A stretch of DNA of 64,000 nt, taken from contig NZ_LR594662.1 of the NCBI RefSeq assembly GCF_901827175.1, positions 1,674,001 to 1,738,000 of the forward strand, written 5' to 3'. This DNA comes from Variovorax sp. RA8 (GTDB lineage: Bacteria > Pseudomonadota > Gammaproteobacteria > Burkholderiales > Burkholderiaceae_C). Below, one piece after another: positions 1-10,500 of the stretch. The translations under genes were made by a program, and so were the position numbers. The notes below the pieces were generated by a model. It was not told where the DNA came from, ran no database searches, and saw only the letters and a program-made list of their open reading frames with translations. Each line of letters opens with the position of its first letter. The first letter of the stretch is position 1.

Positions 1-30
1 CTCGTTGAAGGGGTATTCGTAGAGGATCAC
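1..30 (-). CDS. zapD: ZapD cell-division protein, 5' end only
   Basis: Only the first ten codons are inside the window. They start with GTG and read VILYEYPFNE, which matches the highly conserved N-terminus of ZapD (YacF, DUF1342), a cytoplasmic protein that bundles FtsZ filaments at the division ring. The gene runs off the left edge. It follows the AlgX-like gene on the same strand with a 37-base gap, in which a GAGAGG stretch and a small TCCCG-TCG-CGGGA palindrome (44-56) are visible. ZapD commonly follows coaE in Burkholderiales, which supports the call despite the short fragment. Confidence 0.75.
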   Translation of the reverse strand, partial: MILYEYPFNE

Positions 31-67
31 GTGTATGTGGGGTTCCCGTCGCGGGATGATAAGCCTC

Positions 68-1084
68 TCACGGTGCCTTCGCCTGTGGGACAGGCAGCAC
101 TTCACGCACGACGGCCAGCATGTGTTCGCCCAGCGCTATTTGTCCATGCATGGACAGGTGGGTGTCGTTCGAGAAATAGAAGTCCTGGATCTGCGCGCTC
201 TTCTCGCGAGAGAAGGCGTAGAGGTCGGGCCCGAGCTTCGCCTCGACAAAGCCGTTCACGAAGTCTTTCGAGAACTCGGGCTTGAGGTAGACGGTGGCCT
301 TGTTGGGGATCACCATCCACAGCTGCGGGATGGCTGGATGTTGCGCGGCAAAGGTCTTGATGCGGTCGAGGGTGCCCGTGGTCAGCGGGCCATTGCCTTC
401 GTCGTCGACGAAGACCGGCAGCTTGTCGCACTCGCGGTGGGAGAAGTACTTGCAACCTCCCGGGAAGGACCGAACCCAGGTGTTCTTGTTGAACAGGAGG
501 TCGACGCTCGACTTCTTCGCGCGCCACGAGTTGTAGTAGGCCTCCGGGCCGGTATCGAACCGCGCGGTCCAGTTGGGCAGGGCATCGGGGCCGGGAAGCG
601 CGGCGGGCTTGACGAAGGGCTCGAGCCTCGACTCGAAGGGCTTGACGACCTTGTCGCAGGCCTGGCCGCTCACGGTGCGCTCATCGAGCAGGCGCTCCAC
701 GCTTTCGAAGATGATCAGCTTGCCCTTGAAGCCCGCGCGCTGGAGCCACTGGTCGAAATCCTTGCACATCACCGTGCCGTATTGGCCCCAGTAGGTGGTG
801 GCGACGCGGTAGCCCGCCTTCACCAGCGAGGCCTGCCAGTAGAGGGTCATCGAGAAGCTGTCGCCGATGACCAGGATGTCGGCCTGGTCGACCGGCGCCG
901 CCTTGAGATAGGCCGGATCGACCGTCGGCGCCGGCTTGGTCCAGCCGAAATCCTCTTCGGCCAGATGGCCGATGCGGGTCAGGTCGCCATAGGGCGGCAG
1001 CGTGGTCAGCGAGACGAGCCACATCGCGAACACGGCCACATAGCCGGTGACGAAGATGCGGAGCCAGACTTTTGCGAGCGTCAT
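68..1084 (-). CDS. AlgX/AlgJ-like SGNH-fold protein, partner of the MBOAT acyltransferase
   Basis: This 338-residue protein has one N-terminal hydrophobic segment (about residues 7-27), which should anchor it with the rest in the periplasm. It contains the SGNH-type nucleophile block GDSFS (about residue 75) and, near the C-terminus, a DTHLS block whose Asp and His would complete the catalytic triad. Proteins of the AlgJ/AlgX/DltD type take acyl groups delivered by an MBOAT membrane protein and pass them to an exported polysaccharide or other acceptor. The start at 1084 is preferred because it sits 10 bases after the MBOAT stop. The acceptor cannot be told from sequence, and no alginate or cellulose synthase is in the window. 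Confidence 0.75.
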   Translation of the reverse strand: MTLAKVWLRIFVTGYVAVFAMWLVSLTTLPPYGDLTRIGHLAEEDFGWTKPAPTVDPAYLKAAPVDQADILVIGDSFSMTLYWQASLVKAGYRVATTYWGQYGTVMCKDFDQWLQRAGFKGKLIIFESVERLLDERTVSGQACDKVVKPFESRLEPFVKPAALPGPDALPNWTARFDTGPEAYYNSWRAKKSSVDLLFNKNTWVRSFPGGCKYFSHRECDKLPVFVDDEGNGPLTTGTLDRIKTFAAQHPAIPQLWMVIPNKATVYLKPEFSKDFVNGFVEAKLGPDLYAFSREKSAQIQDFYFSNDTHLSMHGQIALGEHMLAVVREVLPVPQAKAP

Positions 1085-1094
1085 GTCGCTTTTT

Positions 1095-2588
1095 TCAGAA
1101 TTGGAAGTACAGGAAGGGGCTGTAGCCACCCAGCTTCGACACCGCCCAGGCGAACATCAGGAAGCTGCCGGTCGCGATCAGCACCGTCGAGCCCAGGGCC
1201 AGCACCCGGTTGCCCGCCACGGCCTGTGGATGAGGCACCCAGCGCTCGAGCGAGATGGTGGGCGGGAAGGCCACGCAGATGAGCAGGCCGATCAGCAGGG
1301 TCCTGAAGAACTCGGACTTGCGGTAGGGCACCAGGCCCATCTCGCTGAAGGCGGTGGGCGGCGCCCCGTGCAGGCCCAGCATGCCCTTGTAGACGGCCAC
1401 CGCCGTGTGCATGCCGTCGGCGCGGAAAACCACCCACGCGATCATCACGCACAGGAAGGTGAGCAGCCAGCCGAACACGCGGGCGACGGGCCCCGCCGGA
1501 ATGTTGCGCCGCACCTTGGCGTTCCAGAGGTGGTTGACCATCAGGTAGGCGCCGTGCAGCGCGCCCCAGATCACGAAGGTCCAGGCCGCGCCGTGCCAGA
1601 GCCCGCCCAGCAGCATGGTAAGGAACAGGTTCAGGTAGCGCCGCGCCGGCCCCTTGCGGTTGCCGCCCAGCGGCACGTACAGGTAGTCGCGCAGGAAGGT
1701 CGACAGCGAGATGTGCCAGCGGCGCCAGAACTCGATGATGTTGGTCGACTTGTAGGGCGAGCGGAAGTTGAGCGGCAACTGCACGCCCAGGCACATCGAG
1801 AGGCCGACCGCCATGTCCGAATAGCCCGAGAAGTCGAAGTAGATCTGCAGCGTATAGGCGAGCACGCCGAACCACGCCGTGTAGAGCGTGGGGGCCATGC
1901 CGTTGTGGGCGCCGTTGAACATCAGGTCGGAGTACTGGCCCATCGGGTCGGCGATGAGCAGCTTCTTGGCCAGGCCGAAACTGAAGATCGCCAAACCCAC
2001 GGCCACCTTGTGCGGGTCGGCCTTGTAGGTCCCCGGGTTGGCGAACTGCGGCATCATCTGCGCGTGGTGCAGCACCGGGCCCGCGATCAGGTGCGGGAAG
2101 TAGGTGACGAACAGGGCGTAGTGGATGAAGCTGCGCTCGTGCACCTTGCCCTGCCAGCAATCGACCAGGAAGGCGATCTGCGTGAAGGTGTAGAACGAGA
2201 TCCCGATCGGCAGCGCAATGTGCAGCATCGAGATGGGCGAGAAGCCCGCGGCCGCCAGGCCCTCGTTGACGTTCGAGACGAAGAAGTTCGCGTACTTGAA
2301 GACCGCCAGCACGCCGAGGTTGACCACCAGGGCGACGATCAGCAAACGCTTGCGCTGGGCGTCCTCGCGTCCCGGCCCGGGCGTGAGCCGCAGCCCGAAC
2401 CAATAGTTGATGCAGATCGAGCCGATCAGCAGCGGCATCGCCTTGACGCTCCACCAGCCGTAGAAGAACAGCGAGGCGAGGGCCAGGAAGCCGGCGGCAG
2501 CGCGTGCGTTGCGTTTGCCGATCAGGAAGAAGCCGAGCAGGACGATCGGGAAATAGACGAAGAGAAACGCGTGCGAATTGAAAAGCAT
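1095..2588 (-). CDS. MBOAT family O-acyltransferase (AlgI-like)
   Basis: A 497-residue polytopic membrane protein with the length and pattern of AlgI-type MBOAT acyltransferases. The central part carries the family hallmark FWRRWHISLSTFLRDYLYVP (about residues 288-307) and, further on, GGLWHGAAW, which contains the invariant active-site histidine. These enzymes move an acyl group, usually acetyl, across the inner membrane for transfer to an exported polymer. It lies 84 bases after coaE and 10 bases before an SGNH-type partner, so the two probably form one export-acylation module. The substrate polymer is unknown; the names AlgI and DltB only mark the family. Confidence 0.88.
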   Translation of the reverse strand: MLFNSHAFLFVYFPIVLLGFFLIGKRNARAAAGFLALASLFFYGWWSVKAMPLLIGSICINYWFGLRLTPGPGREDAQRKRLLIVALVVNLGVLAVFKYANFFVSNVNEGLAAAGFSPISMLHIALPIGISFYTFTQIAFLVDCWQGKVHERSFIHYALFVTYFPHLIAGPVLHHAQMMPQFANPGTYKADPHKVAVGLAIFSFGLAKKLLIADPMGQYSDLMFNGAHNGMAPTLYTAWFGVLAYTLQIYFDFSGYSDMAVGLSMCLGVQLPLNFRSPYKSTNIIEFWRRWHISLSTFLRDYLYVPLGGNRKGPARRYLNLFLTMLLGGLWHGAAWTFVIWGALHGAYLMVNHLWNAKVRRNIPAGPVARVFGWLLTFLCVMIAWVVFRADGMHTAVAVYKGMLGLHGAPPTAFSEMGLVPYRKSEFFRTLLIGLLICVAFPPTISLERWVPHPQAVAGNRVLALGSTVLIATGSFLMFAWAVSKLGGYSPFLYFQF

Positions 2589-2672
2589 CTCGGATGGGGC
2601 GGACGCGCTGGCCTCGTGCGCCGTCTTCTTCTGTTCGATGGGGGAGCTGCCGCCGGGGCGGCAAGCCCTGCA

Positions 2673-3311
2673 TTATCGCTGGGCAGCGCGATGCCAGGGC
2701 AGAGCGCGGACTTCCAGCGCGAGTTCCTCGAGCGACAAGGCTTCGTTGAAGATCACCGCGTCGGCGGCCGCCCGCCGCGCACTGCGCGGCGCCTGCTGCG
2801 CGATCACGGCCCGCACGGCTTCGGGGGTCCAGCCCGAGCGCGCGATCACGCGCTGCAACTGGGTCTCTTCGGTGGCGTCGACCACCAGCACGCGGTCGAC
2901 CAGGGCACGCCAGCGCCCGGATTCGACCAGCAGGGGCACGTCGAAGACGATCAGCCCCGGCCCGGCGGCGGCCGCCTGTGCTTCGCACTCCGCGCCGATC
3001 GCAGGATGAAGAATGGCCGTGAGCCGCTCTTTCGCTGCCGGGTCCGCAAACACCAGCTCCCGCATGCGGGAGCGGTCCATGCTGCCGTCGGCGGCGACGA
3101 AGGAGGACCCGAAGGCGGCTTCGATCGCCGGCATCGCGGCGCCTTGCGGCTGGGTGATGGCGCGTGCAATGGCGTCGGTGTCGATCAGCGTCGCGCCGTC
3201 GGCGACCAGGATGGACGCGACCGTGCTTTTGCCGCTGCCGATGCCGCCGGTCAGGCCGATGCGCAGGCTCAGGGCGTCAGAGCGCCCAGGGGAAAGGCGA
3301 AGGGAATCCAT
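2673..3311 (-). CDS. coaE: Dephospho-CoA kinase
   Basis: CoaE catalyses the last step of coenzyme A synthesis, ATP-dependent phosphorylation of the ribose 3'-hydroxyl of dephospho-CoA in the cytoplasm. The 212-residue product has the P-loop GGIGSGKST (residues 22-30), the following DTDAIAR segment, and the DVPLLVE block typical of the family. The ATG at 3311 overlaps the end of pilD by 43 bases; no closer ATG precedes the P-loop, so this start is accepted although the first 17 residues are not conserved in the family. The gene completes the pilB-pilC-pilD-coaE order common in Burkholderiales and Pseudomonas. Confidence 0.93.
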   Translation of the reverse strand: MDSLRLSPGRSDALSLRIGLTGGIGSGKSTVASILVADGATLIDTDAIARAITQPQGAAMPAIEAAFGSSFVAADGSMDRSRMRELVFADPAAKERLTAILHPAIGAECEAQAAAAGPGLIVFDVPLLVESGRWRALVDRVLVVDATEETQLQRVIARSGWTPEAVRAVIAQQAPRSARRAAADAVIFNEALSLEELALEVRALPWHRAAQR

Positions 3312-4234
3312 TGCCGCACAGTATCGGGCCCGGCGACGAGGCACACGAGCCCTGCCCCTGCCAGGAAGGGGCCGAACGAGATCGGAACATCCTTGTGGGC
3401 CAGCTTGCCGATCAGCAGCAGGAGGGCGCCGAGGATGGCGCCGACCAGGGACGAGACCAGCACGATCGCGATGAGATAGTCGGCGCCCAGCCAGGCGCCC
3501 AGCCCCGCCAGCAGCTTGAAGTCGCCGTAGCCCATGCCCTCCTTGCCGGTGGCGAGCCGGTAGGCGTGATAGACCAGCCAGAGGCTCAGGTAGCCGAACA
3601 CGGCACCCCAGACCGCGGAGGCGAGCGGCACGCCGGTCAGGCCTGCTGCCGCGCCGATGAGGCCCAGCCACAGCAGCGCATAGTTGAGCGAGTCGGGCAG
3701 GTACTGCGTGTCCAGGTCGATCAGGAACTGGCAGACCAGCAGCGCCGCGAAGGCGGCCCACAGCGCGGCGGCCGGCGACAGCCCGTAGCGCCAGGCGCAC
3801 AGCGCGAACAGCGCCGCGGTGACCAGCTCCACCAGCGGGTAGCGCGGGCTGATCGGCGTCTTGCAGGCGCTGCAGCGTCCGCGCAGCAAGAGGTAGCTGA
3901 GCACCGGCACGTTCTCGTACCAGCGGATCGCGTGGCCGCAATGCCCGCAGCGCGAGGCCGGGCGGGCCAGGGTGAAGGGGGGCAGGGCGTCCACCGCCTC
4001 GGCCGCCTCGCCGGCGGCGGCTTCGAGCCGGGGAGGCGTGTTCGATTTCGGCCCGAACACCAGGCTCCACAACGAGGGCACGCCGTCGACCTTCATCAGG
4101 TTGCCTACGGCCTCGCCCAGCCACTGCCGGTACATCATGATCGGCGTGCGGTAGATCACCACGTTGAGGAAGCTGCCGACGAGCAGCCCCAGCACGCCGG
4201 CCAGCGCGGCGTCGGCCCCCTGCGACACCAGCAT
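3269..4234 (-). CDS. pilD: Type IV prepilin peptidase / N-methyltransferase
   Basis: PilD cleaves the leader of type IV prepilins and type II pseudopilins at the inner membrane and methylates the new N-terminus. The 321-residue protein has the N-terminal [10 protein letters not shown] motif, two zinc-binding Cys pairs (CGHCGH and CSACK, about residues 94-117), several membrane segments, and the two catalytic aspartate sites (DLDTQYLPD and GYGDFK). The start codon overlaps the pilC stop by one base (TGATG), indicating translational coupling. Length and motifs are complete. No pseudopilin gene is in the window, so its substrates lie elsewhere. Confidence 0.95.
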   Translation of the reverse strand: MLVSQGADAALAGVLGLLVGSFLNVVIYRTPIMMYRQWLGEAVGNLMKVDGVPSLWSLVFGPKSNTPPRLEAAAGEAAEAVDALPPFTLARPASRCGHCGHAIRWYENVPVLSYLLLRGRCSACKTPISPRYPLVELVTAALFALCAWRYGLSPAAALWAAFAALLVCQFLIDLDTQYLPDSLNYALLWLGLIGAAAGLTGVPLASAVWGAVFGYLSLWLVYHAYRLATGKEGMGYGDFKLLAGLGAWLGADYLIAIVLVSSLVGAILGALLLLIGKLAHKDVPISFGPFLAGAGLVCLVAGPDTVRQWIPFAFPLGALTP

Positions 4235-5457
4235 CAGACGACCTGGCCGAGCTTGAAGATGGGCAGGTACATCGAAACCACGATGCCGCCGATGATCACC
4301 CCGAGGAACACGATGATGATCGGCTCCATCAGGCTCGACAGGCCCGCGACCATGTCATCGACCTCCGACTCGTAGAAATCGGCAGCCTTGCCCAGCATGT
4401 GGTCGATGGAGCCGGACTCCTCGCCGATGGCCGTCATCTGCAGCACCATCGAGGGAAACAGGCTGGCGTTGGTCATGGCCATCGTCAAGCTGGTGCCCGT
4501 CGAGACTTCCTGCTGGATCTTGACCGTGGCGTCGCCGTACACCGTGTTGCCCGAGGCGCCGCCCACGGAATCGAGGGCTTCCACGAGCGGCACGCCCGCC
4601 GCGAACATGGTGGACAGGGTGCGGGTCCAGCGGGCCACGCAGGATTTCTCGATCAGCGCACCGAAGATCGGCACGCGCAGCAGCAGGCGGTCCATGAAGC
4701 GCTGGACGCGCTCGTTGCGCTTCCAGGCCTGGAAGAAGAAGTACAGCCCGCCGCCGATCACGCCGAAGATCAGCCACCAGTAATCGACGAAGAACTCGCT
4801 CATGCCCATCACGAAGAGCGTCGGCGCCGGCAGGTCGGCGCCGAAGGAGGTGAACACCTGCTTGAAGGCCGGGATCACGAAGATCATGATGATCGCCACC
4901 ACCACGAAGGCCACCACGACCACCGAGGTGGGGTACATCAGCGCCGACTTGATCTTCGACTTGATGGCCTCCGTCTTCTCCATGTAGGTGGCCAGGCGGT
5001 CGAGCAGTTCTTCCAGGATACCGGCGGCCTCGCCGGCCTCGACCAGGTTGCAGTAGAGGTTGTCGAAGTACTTCGGGAACTTGCGGAAGGCGGCGGACAG
5101 CGAGGTGCCGGTCTCGACATCGCTGCGGATGTCGTTGAGCAGCTTGGCCACACTCGGGTTGGCATTGCCGCGGCCCACGATGTCGAACGCCTGCAGCAGC
5201 GGGACGCCGGCCTTCATCATGGTCGCCAGCTGGCGCGTGAAGATGGCGATGTCCTTGGGCTTGATGGCCTTGCCGGCGCGCATGCGCCGCTTCTTGATCT
5301 TCGAGGCGAGCACGCCCTGGCGGCGCAATGCGGCCTGGACCTGGTTCTCGCCTGCGGCGCGGATCTCGCCGCGCACCACCTTGCCGTTGCGGTCCTTGCC
5401 TTCCCACTCGAAGACGTATTCCTTGAGCGTCGTCCGGGATGCTGCTGCTGTTGCCAT
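4234..5457 (-). CDS. pilC: Type IV pilus inner-membrane platform protein
   Basis: PilC is the inner-membrane platform on which the extension ATPase PilB acts during pilus assembly. The 407-residue product has two repeated GspF/T2SF domains (about residues 73-195 and 275-397), each beginning with the [19 protein letters not shown] or [19 protein letters not shown] motif, and three hydrophobic membrane segments, including one right at the C-terminus. The gene sits 15 bases after pilB and overlaps pilD by one base. Nothing suggests damage. Confidence 0.95.
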   Translation of the reverse strand: MATAAASRTTLKEYVFEWEGKDRNGKVVRGEIRAAGENQVQAALRRQGVLASKIKKRRMRAGKAIKPKDIAIFTRQLATMMKAGVPLLQAFDIVGRGNANPSVAKLLNDIRSDVETGTSLSAAFRKFPKYFDNLYCNLVEAGEAAGILEELLDRLATYMEKTEAIKSKIKSALMYPTSVVVVAFVVVAIIMIFVIPAFKQVFTSFGADLPAPTLFVMGMSEFFVDYWWLIFGVIGGGLYFFFQAWKRNERVQRFMDRLLLRVPIFGALIEKSCVARWTRTLSTMFAAGVPLVEALDSVGGASGNTVYGDATVKIQQEVSTGTSLTMAMTNASLFPSMVLQMTAIGEESGSIDHMLGKAADFYESEVDDMVAGLSSLMEPIIIVFLGVIIGGIVVSMYLPIFKLGQVV

Positions 5458-5472
5458 TCGATGTCCGCTTCT

Positions 5473-7206
5473 CTATTCGTTGGTGACCGCGAGCACTTCT
5501 TCGAGGGAAGTCAGGCCCTGCATGACCTTGCGCAGCCCGGAACTGCGCAGGGAGCGCACACCCTCGGCCTCGGACTGCCGGGCGATCTCGAGCGCGCTTC
5601 CGTCGCGCAGGATGATCTTCTGGATTTCCTCGGAGATCGGCATCACCTGGTAGATGCCGACGCGGCCCTTGTAGCCGCCGTTGCAAGACGGGCAGCCGAC
5701 GGGCTTGTAAGGCTTCCACGTGCCGTCGATGTCGCGGTCCTTGAAGCCGGCTTCGAGCAGTGCTTCCCGGGGCACCTCGGTCGGCGCCTTGCACACGGTG
5801 CACAGGCGGCGCGCGAGCCGCTGCGCGGTGATCAGGATCACGCTGGAGGCGATATTGAAGGGCGCGATGCCCATGTTGCGCATCCGTGTCAGCGTGGTCG
5901 GGGCATCGTTGGTGTGGAGGGTCGACAGCACCAGGTGGCCGGTCTGCGCGGCCTTGATCGCGATGTCGGCGGTTTCCAGGTCGCGTATTTCGCCGACCAT
6001 GATGATGTCCGGGTCCTGCCGCAGGAAGGCGCGCAGCGCGGCTGCGAAGGTCAGCCCCGCCTTGTCGTTGACGTTGACCTGGTTGACCCCGGGCAGGTTG
6101 ATTTCGGACGGGTCCTCGGCCGTGGCGATGTTGACGCCCGGCTTGTTCAGCAGGTTCAGGCAGGTGTAGAGCGAGACCGTCTTGCCCGAGCCCGTCGGCC
6201 CGGTGACCAGCACCATGCCGTAGGGGCGGCCGATGGCCTGCATCAGCCGCTCTTTCTCGTCGGCGTCGTAACCCAGGGCGTCGATGCCCAGGCGCGCGCT
6301 GCTCGGGTCGAGGATACGCACCACGATTTTCTCGCCGAACAGCGTGGGCAAGGTGCTGACGCGGAAGTCGATCACCCGGTCCGGGCCGATCTTGAGCTTC
6401 ATGCGGCCGTCCTGCGGCACGCGCTTCTCGGAGATGTCCAGCCGCGAGATCACCTTGATGCGCGAGGCCAGCTTGTCCTTGATGACGGTGGGCGGGGTCG
6501 CGATCTCGCGCAGCTCGCCGTCGATCCGGAAGCGCACGCGGTACTGGTGCTCGTAGGGCTCGAAGTGGATGTCCGACGCACGCATGCTGAAGGCGTCGAG
6601 CAGCATCTTGTGCAGGAAGCGGACGACCGGTGCATCCTCCACCTCGGCGATCGCCGCTTCGTTCGCGTCGGTGCTCTCGGCGATCGAGGAGTCGTCGAAT
6701 TCGAACTCGGCGCCGACGATGCTGTCGATGGTTTCGGCGGCGCTCACGGCCGCCGCCTCGATCATGCGCGAGAGCTTGTCGTACTCGGCAACGACCCAAT
6801 CCACGCCCATCTGCGACGCGAACTTTATTTTTTCCGCCGCCTGCTGGTCCGAGGGGTCGGCTGTTGCGACGATGAGACGATTGTTGCGCTTGCTGAGCAC
6901 CACGACCCGGTACGCCTGGCACAGCTTGGAGTCAAGCAGGTCCTTGGGCAGGCGCTGGGAATCGACGGCGTCGAGGTCGAGCAGGGGGGCGCCGAAGGCG
7001 CTCGACAGGGTGTGGGCGAGATCCGCCGCAGAGACCGCGCCGGTGCCGGTCAGCTCGGCAATGAAGCTGCTTCGCCCGCTAAGGGACTTCTGATAGATCT
7101 CCTCCGCCGTCTTCGCCGGCAACTTGCCGGCGGAGATCAAGGCGCGCGCCAGCCCGGGCAGGGCGATCGATGCGCTTTCTTTGGAGAGAGGTTCAGCAGC
7201 GGCCAT
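5473..7206 (-). CDS. pilB: Type IV pilus assembly ATPase
   Basis: PilB is the cytoplasmic hexameric ATPase that powers pilus extension. The 577-residue product has the N-terminal MshEN-type domain, a Walker A GPTGSGKT (about residues 335-342), an Asp box and Walker B (GEIRDLETADIA), the His box STLHTND, and the tetracysteine zinc site CTVCK/CPSCNGG near the C-terminus. PilB is distinguished from the retraction ATPase PilT by its N-terminal domain and zinc site. It is the first gene of the pilB-pilC-pilD-coaE run, so the promoter should lie just upstream of 7206. The pilin genes are not in the window. Confidence 0.95.
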   Translation of the reverse strand: MAAAEPLSKESASIALPGLARALISAGKLPAKTAEEIYQKSLSGRSSFIAELTGTGAVSAADLAHTLSSAFGAPLLDLDAVDSQRLPKDLLDSKLCQAYRVVVLSKRNNRLIVATADPSDQQAAEKIKFASQMGVDWVVAEYDKLSRMIEAAAVSAAETIDSIVGAEFEFDDSSIAESTDANEAAIAEVEDAPVVRFLHKMLLDAFSMRASDIHFEPYEHQYRVRFRIDGELREIATPPTVIKDKLASRIKVISRLDISEKRVPQDGRMKLKIGPDRVIDFRVSTLPTLFGEKIVVRILDPSSARLGIDALGYDADEKERLMQAIGRPYGMVLVTGPTGSGKTVSLYTCLNLLNKPGVNIATAEDPSEINLPGVNQVNVNDKAGLTFAAALRAFLRQDPDIIMVGEIRDLETADIAIKAAQTGHLVLSTLHTNDAPTTLTRMRNMGIAPFNIASSVILITAQRLARRLCTVCKAPTEVPREALLEAGFKDRDIDGTWKPYKPVGCPSCNGGYKGRVGIYQVMPISEEIQKIILRDGSALEIARQSEAEGVRSLRSSGLRKVMQGLTSLEEVLAVTNE

Positions 7207-7564
7207 TCAGTGAATGTAACAAGACGTGAAAAAGCGTCACGATCATCGCTGATCGCCCCGGGGCTGTAAACCGCTCCAATTGGACCGGAGCGCGCAGCAT
7301 TTTGCGTTTACGGCCGGAAGGACGTGTCGGAAACGAACAAGTCGGGGTCAATGGGCCTGCGATTCCGGGAGGGCGCGATCGGCACAGCCGATGCTGGAGG
7401 CCTCCCCGGAAAAATCGAAACAGGCGCCTGGGGCCCTTTCTGAAATTTCCGACCTTATCCAGCGTTCGAAGAAGGCGCCAGTTTAGGCCCAAACAGGGCA
7501 AACGGCTCGTTGTCCAGGGGTGCGTGCCTGCCCTGTGGCGGCCACGCATCGAGTCCGCCATGAA
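7207..7564. other. Intergenic region between pilB and the alpha-2-macroglobulin gene
   Basis: This 358-base stretch lies upstream of pilB and downstream of the macroglobulin gene; both are on the minus strand. No convincing gene was found on either strand: the open frames crossing it show no family motif. The pilB promoter must be here, but no strong sigma-70 pair could be picked by eye. A short perfect GTGGC-C-GCCAC palindrome near 7535 is too small to call a terminator. Confidence 0.5.
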
Positions 7565-10500
7565 CTATCTGGCCGCCTCCACCTTCAGGCGCTCATTGGG
7601 CAACTCGCCGAACATTTCCGGCGCATAGAGAGCCTCGACGCGGCTGGGCGGCAGCGCGAATTCGCCGACGTTGTTCAGTCGCACCGTGTATTCCATCTTC
7701 ACCACGCCCTTGGGCAGGTATTCGTAATAGCTGCGGAAGGCCTCGAAGCTGCGCTCCTCGAAGGCCGGCGAGCCGGGGCCGGAACGCTTCTCGCCCTGCG
7801 TCGCGATCCGGGAATCGCGGCCCAGGCCGCTGCCGAGAATGGTGGCGCCGCCGGGGACCGGGTCGGTGATCGCGACCCAGGTCATGTCCGCGCTGGCGTT
7901 GACCTCCAGGCTCACCCGCAGCACGTCGCCGCGCGTGTAGAGGCCCTTGACCGCCTGCTCCACCGGCGTCACGGTCTTCCTGATCGCATAGCCGGCGGCG
8001 AACGGCGCCTTGAGTTGGACCGCCGCGACGGACTGCAGCGTGAGCCACGGCTTGCCGCTGCCGCTCTGGGTGACCAGCAGCGTGTCGCGCGCGGCCGGGG
8101 TGCCGGCCGGCCAGGGGAGGAACATGCTGTTGTTGCGCAGGTTGCCGGGGGCTGCGGGGGCGCCGAAGGCGGTCGTCCGGTTCGGCGCTCCGCCCGGGTC
8201 GCCGGTCGTGACGCGCTCGACCTTGCTCCAGTCCACCTGCGCCTTGGCATTGCCGAAGTTGGCGGCGGTGATGCCGGCGACAGGCGTGTTCTCGAACTCC
8301 CTGGAAAACTTCTCGAGCGCCAGGCCGCCCCACAGATTGGCCGTCGTCGTGTGCCAGGCGCCTTTCTGCTGGCGGCCGATGAAGCCGCTGGCCAGCCGGC
8401 CGAGGTCCTCCTTCCAGGCCGGATCGTCCAGCACCGCGAGCAGCAGGCGCGCGGTGTTGACGTCGCCGTTGGCCATCAGCCACCACCAGTAGTCGTCGCG
8501 CTCGGTGCTGAAGATCAGCTTCGTGCCCTGGTAGCTCAGGCGGGCCTTCAGCACGTTGTTCGCCTCTTCCAGCCGCTGCTGGCGCTGCGGCACGTCGGGC
8601 ACGCGCTTGAGGATGTTCAGCCAGTCGACCACCGCGCTGGTCGGCCACTGGTTGGGCGCGATGGCGATGCTGCCGGTCATGCGGCCCTGCACCTTGCCGT
8701 AGCGCGAGAGCGCTTCCAGGGCCGCGAGCTTGCGCACGTCCAGGTCCTTGCGCGGGCTCCAGAACTCACGCTGGATGCGGCCTTCGACGAAGGCGATCAG
8801 GCCCTGTTCCATCGGAGCGCGTGCCGCGTCGGGCAGCGCGAAGGCCGGGTCGAGCGTGGCCGCCTCGTGGGCCGCGGCGAGCAGGTAGGCCGTCAGGATG
8901 TCGCTGCCGCGGTTGGCATCGCCGTCGCGCGGGGGGAAGTAGTTGGCCAGGCCGTCGCCGTCCAGGTAGCCGGGCAGCTGCGCGACCACGGCCTGCCAGG
9001 CCTTGCCGTCGCGCAGGCCGATGGACTTGCTGGCCTTCTGCTCCAGGCAGGCGTAGGGGTAGGCGGCGAACCAGTCGCGCACGCCCGTCAGTCCCTCGGC
9101 CAGGCGCGGCTGCAGCGAAAGCCTGAGCCCCCCGCGGCCGGGCAGGGCGTCGGCCGGCGGCGCGACGTCGAGGGTGAAGGGACCGTCGAGCTGCACGAGC
9201 GTGGCCTGCTGCACCGTGAGCGGCACCGCGGGCACGATGCGCTGGCGCACCTTGAGCGCGTCGCGCGCGCCGCCGATCTGGTCCTTCGCCTCGATCTCCC
9301 ACAGGAGCGCCTCGGCGCGCGTCTGCGCCAGCTGCGCCGGGGCGGTCACCGTCCAGGCCAGCTCGCGGGCCTCGCCAGGCGGGATGTCGATCGTTTGAGG
9401 CTCGAGCGTCAACAGCGTGGCGCGTGGCGCCGCCTCCACCTTCATTGCCTTCTGCGTGGTATTGCGCAGGGTGATCTGGGCGCGGAACTGGTCGTCCTCG
9501 CGCACCAGCGGCGGCAGGCCGCTGATGATCTGCAGGTCCTGCGTGGCCTGGATCGATGCCTGGCCGGTGCCGAAGAGGCCGGTGCCCGCATCCGCCACCG
9601 CGACGATCCTGAAGGTGGTCAGGGCGTCGTTGAGCGGCACCGTCACCTGGGCCCGGCCGTCGGCGTCGAGCACCACCGCCGGGTTCCACAGGAGCAGGGT
9701 GTCGAGCAGCTCGCGCGTCTGGCCCTTGCCGCCGCCGCCCCCCGCCGGCACCGCCTTGCGGCCGTAGTGCCGACGGCCCACGATCTCCATCTGCGCGGTG
9801 GAGGTGGAGACGCCCCAGCTGCGCCGCTGCAGCATCGCCTCGAGGAGCTGCCAGCTGTCGTTGGGCATCAGCTCCAGCAGGGCCTGGTCGACGGCGGCCA
9901 GCGCCACCTCTGCACCCGCAGCGGGCTTGCCGTCGGGCAGCCGGGCCGAGATCGTGACCAGCGCCTTGCCGCGCACGGGGTAGGTGGGCTTGTCGCTTGC
10001 CACCTTCACGTCGAGCTGGTGGGCCTGCGTGCCGACGCGGATCTCGGCCAGCCCGAGCCGGAAGGCCGGCTTGCTCAGGTCGACCAGCGCGGTCGGCGCC
10101 ACGTATTCCTTGCCCTCGTACCAGAAGGCGGTCCACCATTCGCGCGGCGCCCTGAAGCCCCAGGTGAAGAAGCTGTACCACGGCACCTCGCGCAGCCGCC
10201 CCCGCAGCGCGAGCACGCTCACGTAGGCGTTGGGGCCCCATTCGGGCTTGACCTGCAGCGTGACCGTCGGGTCCTTGCCGTCCAGCCGGACGACCTGTGT
10301 CTCGATCACGCCCTCGCGCTCGACCGACACCAGCGCCGTCGCGAAGCGGAAGGGGCTGCGCACCTGGAAGCGGGCGGTCTCGCCGGGCTGGTAGTTCTTC
10401 TTCTCCGGCAGCACGTCGATGCGGTCATGGTCCTCGCCGCCGAACCAGAGCTCGCCCTGGCGGGTGACGTACACCGAGCTCGCGGCGCGGCTGTCGCGCC

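Noticed and set aside
3312..4124. Upstream extension of the coaE frame
   Set aside because: The frame stays open through pilD but shows only shadow-type composition; the P-loop context supports the start at 3311.
4399..7269. Long plus-strand open frame across pilB and pilC
   Set aside because: Low-complexity antisense shadow of two intact pilus genes with full motif sets.
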